Shown here piece by piece: positions 9,728 to 17,175 of a stretch of 64,000 nucleotides of DNA. Positions within the stretch are counted from its first letter, which is position 1, and each line of letters begins with the position of its first letter. The stretch spans positions 82,465 through 146,464 of the forward strand of contig NZ_VYQF01000009.1 in NCBI RefSeq assembly GCF_008710285.1, read 5' to 3'. The stretch comes from Ginsengibacter hankyongi. GTDB lineage: Bacteria > Bacteroidota > Bacteroidia > Chitinophagales > Chitinophagaceae. The translations under genes and the position numbers were made by a program. The notes under the pieces were generated by a model. The model saw only the letters and a program-made list of their open reading frames with translations, did no database searches and was not told where the DNA came from.

Positions 9728-9840
9728 CCTGATTGCTGATTTATACGATCCACATTTAATCATCAATCTTAATAAGATCATCCCGAAATGCTCTCCGGTT
9801 ATTTTTTTCAATCTATACATATCATTTTATAATATATTGC

Positions 9841-11433
9841 TTAGTGTGTCAAATATTTAATATCGCCTATCCAGCCAGGGGTCCTGTAATTCACACCAGC
9901 TGCTTTATACCGCATATATTGTTTTTGCATCCTGAAATGAAAGTCTTTAAGATTTTTTGAACCCCTGGGTACCCAATTTATTTCAGCAAGTGCAGACATT
10001 CGTGGATAGATCATATAATCACGGAAGCTGGTTGATTTTATAAATTCTGTCCATAACGGAGCTTCAATACCCAGAACTAGCACTTGCTTGCCTGCAGATA
10101 AAGTATCCGGAAGCGGTTCCCAGTTGTAGATAAGCTCGAGGCTATTGGGGCCATTTATATTTCCGTTCCATGGAGCCCCGGGCTCACCCGGCGCCTGCGC
10201 ATAATCAAGATAGACATACCAGTTTGGCGACATGATCACAGGATTTCCATTACTGAGTGCCTTGTTTAAATTTTTCGGAGGCATTAAATGACCGAGCCAC
10301 CACTGGATTACTGTTTTCCTATTTACATCTGAATTTACCACCTCTTCCCAACCTATCGGTTGCTTACCTCTGCTTATGAGCATATCTGCTACTTTTCTAT
10401 CAAAATACGCTTCTACTTCACCGGCTGTTTTATAGCCCCTGGCCTTCATAAAATTTTGGACATCCGGCATTTCTAACCAATGAGTGGCACCAGCCACTTC
10501 GTCGCCACCTAAATGAAAATATGGTGCAGGAAAAAGTGTTATCATCTCATCCATGATTTTCCCAATAAAAGTGAAGGTTCCTGAATTAGCGGGGTTGAAG
10601 GCGTTCCCTCCATCAAAAAAATCCGGATAGGCTTTGCTGGCAGCGTGGGAATGCCCCGGCATTTCAATTTCAGGAATAACCATCACATGGCGATATGCTG
10701 CGAAGGCCACTATTTCCCGGATTTCATCCTGGCTAAGGAAATATTTTTCCGGACCATCCGGATTGGTGAAATCTCCCGTAGACCCAACTGATGTAAGTTT
10801 TGGATAACTTTTTATTTCAATTCTCCAACCCTGATCATCTGTAAGATGGAGATGTAAAACATTAAGTTTATGCATCGCCATCATATCAATTATCTTCAGG
10901 AGGTCTTTTTTAGATACAAAATGGCGTGAAATATCCACCATCATGCCACGATATTGAAAACGAGGGTAATCGTTTATTCTTAGTTTAGGTAGTTCCAATG
11001 ACTTAATTTCTGATGTATGCTCTCCATAAACCTGGGGTGGCATAAGTTGCAACAAACTTTGCACCCCATAAAAAAGGCCAGCATTGTCTGATGCAATAAT
11101 TGAAATATTATCGTCAATAAGAAGTTTATAACCCTCTTTACCAATATCTGTTTGTTTGTCGATCTTAAGAATAAGTTTGTTGATACAATCTACTGTACTG
11201 TTTTCTTTAAGCACAATGCCCAGCCCTTCTCTAATGCGGCTCTGAAGATAGTCGGCAGTTTTGCTGGCTCCATTGTCGACCACCAGGCATGTTTTCCCAC
11301 TTAGAACAAAACATCCCGTCTGAATTGTCATTTCAACAGGTTTTGGAATAATAGATATTTCCTGAGCATATAAGGAACTGACGTAAAAAAACGCGGCAAT
11401 TAATTGAACGTAAAAAATCAAATATTTTTTCAT
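9841..11433 (-). CDS. GH20 beta-N-acetylhexosaminidase
   Basis: 530 residues with a signal peptide (MKKYLIFYVQLIAAFFYVSS, cleavage near LYAQ). Residues about 25-150 form the GH20b alpha/beta domain; the catalytic barrel starts at YPRFQYRGMMVDISRHF and includes HLHLTDDQGWRIE (about 194-206). The diagnostic HLGGDEV gives D311 and E312, the pair used in substrate-assisted catalysis with the N-acetyl group. WW and W residues that line the -1 site follow (QWWLGH, PLWTEF). It should remove terminal beta-linked GlcNAc or GalNAc from periplasmic oligosaccharides. Length is on the short side but the barrel looks complete. It sits between a secreted protein of unknown function and the MGH1-like genes in the same direction. 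Confidence 0.93.
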   Translation of the reverse strand: MKKYLIFYVQLIAAFFYVSSLYAQEISIIPKPVEMTIQTGCFVLSGKTCLVVDNGASKTADYLQSRIREGLGIVLKENSTVDCINKLILKIDKQTDIGKEGYKLLIDDNISIIASDNAGLFYGVQSLLQLMPPQVYGEHTSEIKSLELPKLRINDYPRFQYRGMMVDISRHFVSKKDLLKIIDMMAMHKLNVLHLHLTDDQGWRIEIKSYPKLTSVGSTGDFTNPDGPEKYFLSQDEIREIVAFAAYRHVMVIPEIEMPGHSHAASKAYPDFFDGGNAFNPANSGTFTFIGKIMDEMITLFPAPYFHLGGDEVAGATHWLEMPDVQNFMKARGYKTAGEVEAYFDRKVADMLISRGKQPIGWEEVVNSDVNRKTVIQWWLGHLMPPKNLNKALSNGNPVIMSPNWYVYLDYAQAPGEPGAPWNGNINGPNSLELIYNWEPLPDTLSAGKQVLVLGIEAPLWTEFIKSTSFRDYMIYPRMSALAEINWVPRGSKNLKDFHFRMQKQYMRYKAAGVNYRTPGWIGDIKYLTH

Positions 11434-11557
11434 CTAAGTAATACTTTAATCATATTCTTTTTTTCTAAGTTCTTATTGCCCCTGATTACCAGTAATGCCA
11501 GTGACTTCTTGCTTATGCTATTTTTAGGTAGTATAAAGTACTTGGGAGTAGTATTTA

Positions 11558-13009
11558 TTATCTATCTTTTTCAAAATCGTGTTTACGAATAAATAATTCT
11601 GGATATCTTTTATAAATCATTGCCTGCTCTTCAGAAGTCAATTTTCTGATATCAACCGGTTTGTCCTGCGGACGGATCCCTTTTTGGTTTAGCCTGTTCA
11701 TTAAACTCCAGTTACGGACGTGCTGTCCCGGTTTGGGATCATCAGGTTCCTTTGCTTTCAGATCATAGCGGGTAAAATCGATAACTTTCTGGGGGGAATC
11801 GTCTTTCAGGTTTCTCATTAAAGCCAGCCTGAAGTCTTTATTCATATACCAGTTGACTTCCAGGTTTGAATCTGAACCGCAAATACCAGAGCCTCGCTGT
11901 ATGAAACGGTAATTGATGCTGTCATTATTTTTGAAATGATTTCGCCAGATCATCCCAAACTCTCCATGTGTGATGCATTTGGCATCGGGCCAGCGTTTAT
12001 GCATTTCCCTCAACCATATTTGCAAACCTTCCATACCATTTCGTCCGTCGTATCCATATATTTTTCTTGCTTCGACAAGACTTAATTCCCAGATACAGGT
12101 TACCCAGGCAAATCCATTTAGTGCAAATCCGGTATCAAAATGAGCCGACGTGCAGGAAAGCATTTCTTTGATTCCCTGCTCCGTGCCGAGGCGGATCACG
12201 GTCTCAATAGGTCCTACACCCTGCCTGCTGCCACAACGTTTTCCATTAATAAATTTTGCACCCGGGTATATGGCGTTTACAAAATCAACCGTCCAGCCAT
12301 CAAGATTCACGCAATCAATAAAATCTTTCTTTCCCTGTGCCGGTTTGCAAAAATGTTCAAGTGAAGGATAATATGGATAAGATATGGAACCCTCCCCGTC
12401 GCCATTGTCAACAGAATATTGACTCCAGATATTACCCTGGCAAACATGAATTCCTTCTTTTTCTGCCAGGTATCTCAAGTTGTCTGATGAAAGAAACCCG
12501 GCAATGACCGCAAGAGGACGGTAATTATTGCCAACCATTTGAGATACCATTTTCAAGCCATCGTGCAAATCCCGGCTAACCTGTTCGCGGGTATTATACA
12601 TATTGGCAAAATAGGCTCCGGGAATAAAGGTGATCTCATCACCATACTTTTTATGATATGAAACAACCAGTTTTTTTAGCTCACGATAGTTGGGACGATT
12701 ATCTTTTAAGGCAAGCCAGCTGAAGGCCCACGTAATTCTGGCTCCCGGCCATGCATTTGCCACTGTTTCCCGGAAAATGCGTGCTTCAGCCGGACTGTGC
12801 ACGCTTGATTCATCTGGACCATAAGCCGAATCTCTTGATACTTCAACCTGACGAACCCGAACGACCGTACTAAGTGTAAAAAAACGGTGACCCATTAATT
12901 GAAGTCCGGGAATTTCCTGAGCTGTTACTAATTCACAAAATGAACACGCTATAATAAATACTAAGAGTATTTTAAAAATTAATTTTCGTAATTTTTCAAG
13001 CTTATTCAT
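11558..13009 (-). CDS. Secreted protein resembling DUF3863/DUF3864 family, function unknown
   Basis: 483 residues; a hydrophobic leader (residues about 11-30, IFKILLVFIIACSFCELVTA) predicts export. The body shows ITWAFSWLAL, KKYGDEITFIPGAYF and REQVSRDLHDGLKMVSQMVG, a pattern that recalls a polysaccharide-deacetylase-like or TIM-barrel scaffold, then many Trp and Gly residues in NLDGWTVDFVNAIYPG and ITHGEFGMIWRNHF. I recall similar Bacteroidota PUL proteins annotated DUF3863/DUF3864, but I cannot confirm that here. No classical catalytic motif can be assigned with confidence; Asp and Glu in WDF- and HGEFG-like positions are candidates. Its place between GH20 and another unknown suggests a glycan-active enzyme. 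A gap of 139 bp separates it from the gene upstream. Confidence 0.75.
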   Translation of the reverse strand: MNKLEKLRKLIFKILLVFIIACSFCELVTAQEIPGLQLMGHRFFTLSTVVRVRQVEVSRDSAYGPDESSVHSPAEARIFRETVANAWPGARITWAFSWLALKDNRPNYRELKKLVVSYHKKYGDEITFIPGAYFANMYNTREQVSRDLHDGLKMVSQMVGNNYRPLAVIAGFLSSDNLRYLAEKEGIHVCQGNIWSQYSVDNGDGEGSISYPYYPSLEHFCKPAQGKKDFIDCVNLDGWTVDFVNAIYPGAKFINGKRCGSRQGVGPIETVIRLGTEQGIKEMLSCTSAHFDTGFALNGFAWVTCIWELSLVEARKIYGYDGRNGMEGLQIWLREMHKRWPDAKCITHGEFGMIWRNHFKNNDSINYRFIQRGSGICGSDSNLEVNWYMNKDFRLALMRNLKDDSPQKVIDFTRYDLKAKEPDDPKPGQHVRNWSLMNRLNQKGIRPQDKPVDIRKLTSEEQAMIYKRYPELFIRKHDFEKDR

Positions 13010-13148
13010 ATTTTATGATTATAAAAATGTAACAATATAAACCTGATGCCTCTTCGCTATTTTTAACACAACTGGATATTCCTCTACTTTATCACATTAA
13101 GCTAAACTGATGGCATCAATCGAACAGACCCCAGCAATCCGGCAGATT

Positions 13149-14822
13149 CTACATGCCATGGTTCAGCTTTTTCAACCCCTGTTGCGTGACGATCGGGACA
13201 TATCCAAATTCCAGGCCTTTGGGCGGAGTTACAATCAGCGCAGGGTCAATATCTGCCAATTTCCCGATAAAAGGAGAAGGAAGGTATTCACGGTCCTTTT
13301 TCCAGTGCCTGTGAAGCAATTCCACCCGCCTTTGCATTTCTTCACGCTCATCTTTTGTCAAATCAGCGTTGAGTAAAGCAGGCTGGTCGGCAAATCGGTA
13401 CCAATAGTAGGTTACGACGCTGCCGTCACCCAGTTTCGCCTCAAATGGCCCGGCTACCGGACCAGGGGTTTTCCAGCAACTTTCCTTCTCCTTGGGAGTG
13501 ATATAGGCAATGGGAATTCTTTTGTCGGAATTACTAAAATCAACATTGTGAAGTCGGGTTTCTGCCGGCACTTCTTCCGGTGCCACAGCTATCCATTGAC
13601 CAACTTCATCATTTCCGTTTTTTACCAGTTTGTAATATTCAGGAAGAGTTACCAAAGAACCGTTATTTGTTTTTCTGTGGGTAATAATTGCACCTTCCCA
13701 TCTCACCCTTAAAGTTGCTGTATCGGTAACATTTGCATCCATATAAGAAGTGATATTCATTAAGGCCAACTTATCCTTGGGAACATTGTCTGCATATAAC
13801 TTCCAGTTTGACCGAACTCCCTTTTTGAACTTCTGCATGGTAGCCCCTTCCAGATCAATGGTACCATCAGCCGGAAGGCCACCTTGAAACCAGGCATCAA
13901 CCTTGTTCCAGAGGGCCTTCTTGTTATAAACCATCAGACGATGCAACAAATTCGAATTACCATCAGGTCCGACAGGATACTGTGTGGGAGCTATACGTGC
14001 GTAAGTTTGTCCTTTAGAGTCAGTGGCTTCAAAAGAATGGATATGCTGCGTTTCCATCTGGAATGGCTTATTGGCCAGTGAAGGGCGTTGGTCCAGAAAT
14101 AATCCATTAAGTTGCTGGTCATCAACTGATGCCTGGGTCCAGAAATAAGGGGTAAAAAATGCAACGGGTCCTTTAAAGTTGCCAGTATTAAGAAACAACG
14201 TCCAGCACTGATTGCCGGTAATAATATCCTCACCAGCAGTTTTTGATTTCGGTTCGGTGAGCGGCAAGGGCAGATAGCCACTGCCGAATAATTCACCGCA
14301 GGTGCCCTGCTTTAGGTTCAATCCATCAGGAGGCCACAATAACCACGGACTCAGTTGTGCCACACCATATTTGCCTTTTGGCTTGCTCCAGTCTCTTCCT
14401 TGCCCGGCTCCAGGACCATTAGCCCATCCGACAAAGTCGCGCTGTACTCCGCCCATGATAAATTTTGGAGTTTCTGTTGCATACTCAGTATCGCGCCACC
14501 ATCCAAGCCCACCCTCGATATCGGTATATAATTTATCCACCGGTAAAGGCCGGTCGTATTGTGGATGCATCCAAGTACCAAAAAGGCCCGATTGAAAACT
14601 CCTACCTGGATACTTCTTCAGTAAAGGATAGGCAGCCACATACATTGAGTAACCTGCATTATATGATTGATCAACCTTCTCTGTCTGCGCAATCATATAA
14701 CCGCCAACATTTCCCTTTTTTATTTTGCTTTCGTCAGATGCCTTTTGCGCCGAGGCAAAAGATGTAAGCAAAATAATAAGATTAAGAACTAAAAATACTT
14801 TTACGATCATTTTTTTTGTCAT
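13149..14822 (-). CDS. Secreted protein of unknown function in the PUL
   Basis: 557 residues with a clear signal peptide (MTKKMIVKVFLVLNLIILLT, cleavage near FASAQ). I do not recognise the family. The mature protein is rich in Trp, Tyr and Gly: QSGLFGTWMHPQYDRPLP, GGLGWWRDTEYATETPKF, LSPWLLWPPDGLNL, FFTPYFWTQASVDDQQ. Such aromatic density is common in carbohydrate-active beta-rich proteins. A C-terminal helical stretch (DLTKDEREEMQRRVELLHR) follows a YYWYRF segment. It is co-directional with the LamG protein 64 bp upstream and probably in the same transcript. Candidate roles are a new glycosidase, lyase or esterase; nothing in the sequence decides between them. Confidence 0.72.
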   Translation of the reverse strand: MTKKMIVKVFLVLNLIILLTSFASAQKASDESKIKKGNVGGYMIAQTEKVDQSYNAGYSMYVAAYPLLKKYPGRSFQSGLFGTWMHPQYDRPLPVDKLYTDIEGGLGWWRDTEYATETPKFIMGGVQRDFVGWANGPGAGQGRDWSKPKGKYGVAQLSPWLLWPPDGLNLKQGTCGELFGSGYLPLPLTEPKSKTAGEDIITGNQCWTLFLNTGNFKGPVAFFTPYFWTQASVDDQQLNGLFLDQRPSLANKPFQMETQHIHSFEATDSKGQTYARIAPTQYPVGPDGNSNLLHRLMVYNKKALWNKVDAWFQGGLPADGTIDLEGATMQKFKKGVRSNWKLYADNVPKDKLALMNITSYMDANVTDTATLRVRWEGAIITHRKTNNGSLVTLPEYYKLVKNGNDEVGQWIAVAPEEVPAETRLHNVDFSNSDKRIPIAYITPKEKESCWKTPGPVAGPFEAKLGDGSVVTYYWYRFADQPALLNADLTKDEREEMQRRVELLHRHWKKDREYLPSPFIGKLADIDPALIVTPPKGLEFGYVPIVTQQGLKKLNHGM

Positions 14823-14886
14823 AAGATTTATATTTATTTCCTTTCCATTTTATTTAATTCTACTAAAAACTAATAATACATAGTAA

Positions 14887-16914
14887 TCAGGGTAAAATAG
14901 TAATCTTTACCGGCACCTCTGATTTTAAAGGGATATACAGAACCAGTTCGTCACCATCAAGTTGATGGTTAATTCCAGCTTTATATTTTCCATTTTCTTT
15001 CCCGTTAACCAAAATCTTTGCCCCATTTGAATTCCAGTTTTTCACAACAATTGCCGGATTAATAATAGGAGAATCGTTACTACCCATAAGGGTCAATTCA
15101 ACGGATGAAACTTTGGAATTTTGGTTCTCCAATTGGTAGCAACGCTGAGTTTTATCGTAACCTTTTGAAATAGTTCCATTCCCAGAAAGAGAAAGGGCAG
15201 GTGCATAAGCCCATGAACGCCCGAAACTTATCAATTCATCCATGTTCATATTATTCATGCCGTAAAGACCCATCCAAAACAGACGATTTCCGCTCTCGTG
15301 AATAACTGGATCTGAACACGGTGAACTCATGAAATGGGTAGGGCGATCTGTTTCTTTTGCCCATCTCCCATCACTTCGAGCCTGATTTACAGGGAAATGA
15401 TTATATCCACCATCAATCCACCTTACCCACATTTCGTTACATGGTTCAAAACAGATATAAGGTTTGTTTTCTGATTTGAAATTAAATTGCTGAATAGTGT
15501 ATTTTTCGGTCCAGCTGGCTGACTTCTTGCCCTGATCGACAGAAACAGCAATTTTATTGTATTTATAGTCTGCAATATGGACATAATCATTCCAGATCAC
15601 ATCTTTGCTTTGCTGACCGGGTTGTGTCAGAGGTAGTGATTCCTGGTATTGTATTGCTCGACCCGTTGTCCCTTTATTCCACGAAACTTTTCTAATGGCA
15701 GAACCATCAGGGTAAATGTAGTAATATTCATCTACCCAGCACTCCCAACCTGTTTTGGGATCGGGCATCCAGGTATGATCGTGAGAACTGACCAGGGCAT
15801 AACGCCAGTGCACAACTGCTCTGGCTTCATTATTTTCAATAATTCTAACATGAGAAAAACGACAATGACGGTCCTGCATGTGTTCGAAACATCCTTCAAT
15901 GTCATTTTTCCCATTTCCCCAGGTTTCAAGGCTTTGATCTGCCATCCAATTTTCATTTTCAGAAACCCAGGCAGGTCCATACCTGGTTCCTCTCCAGAAA
16001 ATAAACTTAGTTGGATTATTGTCAAAACAGACAACAATATCAGGATCCTGATCAACAGGCCAAAGATTATCCCACCCGGGATAGTATTTCAATTTGGTAT
16101 AATAGGCTCCAAAATGGCCCGGGTTCTTTTCAATTGCAGGCAGCCTGCGTGGTTTAATATCCGGAACAACAGACTTAACCTTCATAAAATTATTTTTGAC
16201 CTGATTGGCAGTCAATGCTGTACTAAACACATTAATATCATCAACAATTCCATCCAGTCCATAGTAAGCTTCAACGGTTCCCCATGTTCTGATGGTATTG
16301 CTGGGTCGCCCGGGAACGGCTACCATTCCAAGAATACAACTGGCTTTTGAAGGAAATGTTAACGCTCCTTTTATTACCTGGGAGGACACAAGCCCACCAT
16401 TTATATATAGTGCCAATTCTTTTTTAGCGGTATAAACGCCAGTGATGTGCATCCATTTTCTGAGTGGCACTGCTTCATCGGCACTTGTACATGAAATCCA
16501 TTGCTCACTAATAGCTGTTTCAAAAGAAACCTGGCCGTAAGGCCCGATCATCAGGCGATATCCCTTAACTTCATCAGATTCAGTTGTGATTACCGGACAC
16601 CAATTTAGGGGATATTCGCCCAAAGCAACCCATGCCTCAATCGTGAACGCTCTACCTGGCTTAGTGATATCCTTACTTTGGCGGACAATCCGGGTTGTAA
16701 ATCCATCAAGGCGTATTCCTTTTCCGCTCACCCCTTCTGCCCATTCAAAGTTCCCTTCAATGGTATCTGAGATATTTGTCAATTCTTCAATCACACTCCG
16801 GTTCCTTACTGTTTCAAAATCCCATTTCATGACGGGTGCCTGGGCCTGAATAGTTTGCTGCCCCGTCAGCGTGGCGAGCAGCAAAATAATTAGGTATTTG
16901 AAGATTTGTTTCAT
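14887..16914 (-). CDS. Secreted LamG-domain protein with uncharacterised C-terminal region
   Basis: 675 residues with a signal peptide (MKQIFKYLIILLLATLTGQQ, cleavage near IQAQ). Residues about 28-245 form a LamG/concanavalin-like jelly roll: MKWDFETVRNRS, GIRLDGFTTRIV, FTIEAWVALGEYP, MHITGVYTAKKELALYINGG and GLDGIVDDINVFSTAL. A roughly 420-residue region follows with KFIFWRGTRYGPAWVSEN, GWECWVDEYYYIYPDG and EPCNEMWVRWIDGGYNHFP, rich in aromatic residues and with several His and Glu. I do not recognise it as a named family; it could be a catalytic beta-sandwich. The LamG part would bind the glycan. The gene is 261 bp downstream of the GH106 gene, a gap long enough for its own promoter, though no clear one was found. 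Confidence 0.75.
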   Translation of the reverse strand: MKQIFKYLIILLLATLTGQQTIQAQAPVMKWDFETVRNRSVIEELTNISDTIEGNFEWAEGVSGKGIRLDGFTTRIVRQSKDITKPGRAFTIEAWVALGEYPLNWCPVITTESDEVKGYRLMIGPYGQVSFETAISEQWISCTSADEAVPLRKWMHITGVYTAKKELALYINGGLVSSQVIKGALTFPSKASCILGMVAVPGRPSNTIRTWGTVEAYYGLDGIVDDINVFSTALTANQVKNNFMKVKSVVPDIKPRRLPAIEKNPGHFGAYYTKLKYYPGWDNLWPVDQDPDIVVCFDNNPTKFIFWRGTRYGPAWVSENENWMADQSLETWGNGKNDIEGCFEHMQDRHCRFSHVRIIENNEARAVVHWRYALVSSHDHTWMPDPKTGWECWVDEYYYIYPDGSAIRKVSWNKGTTGRAIQYQESLPLTQPGQQSKDVIWNDYVHIADYKYNKIAVSVDQGKKSASWTEKYTIQQFNFKSENKPYICFEPCNEMWVRWIDGGYNHFPVNQARSDGRWAKETDRPTHFMSSPCSDPVIHESGNRLFWMGLYGMNNMNMDELISFGRSWAYAPALSLSGNGTISKGYDKTQRCYQLENQNSKVSSVELTLMGSNDSPIINPAIVVKNWNSNGAKILVNGKENGKYKAGINHQLDGDELVLYIPLKSEVPVKITILP

Positions 16915-17175
16915 AATTAGGTATAAATTGAACTTTTAAAAATATTCCTTTTGCAAACTTCCTCGTGGCATTTAAATTCGAACATTTTCTAACAGGAAAA
17001 CTTATTGCATCCTAAATCATCGGTTTAAATGATGATATTTTTGTGGGAAGCGGCTGAGCATCTCAGTTTAAAATACCTCAAGTGCGACATTATATTGAGC
17101 AATAATCTTGTCTTATTCATCCCATTTCTCTATTATATTTTCAACTGATTTTCTTCATTCTATTAACTAATAATG

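Noticed and set aside
9728..9820. Longer N-terminus for MGH1-like paralogue 3
   Set aside because: The added 31 residues have no match in paralogues and would bury the signal peptide.
15649..16350. Long plus-strand open frame of 233 codons
   Set aside because: It lies wholly antisense to the LamG gene, has no recognisable domain or start context, and its Cys/Pro/Ile-rich composition is that of a mirrored frame.
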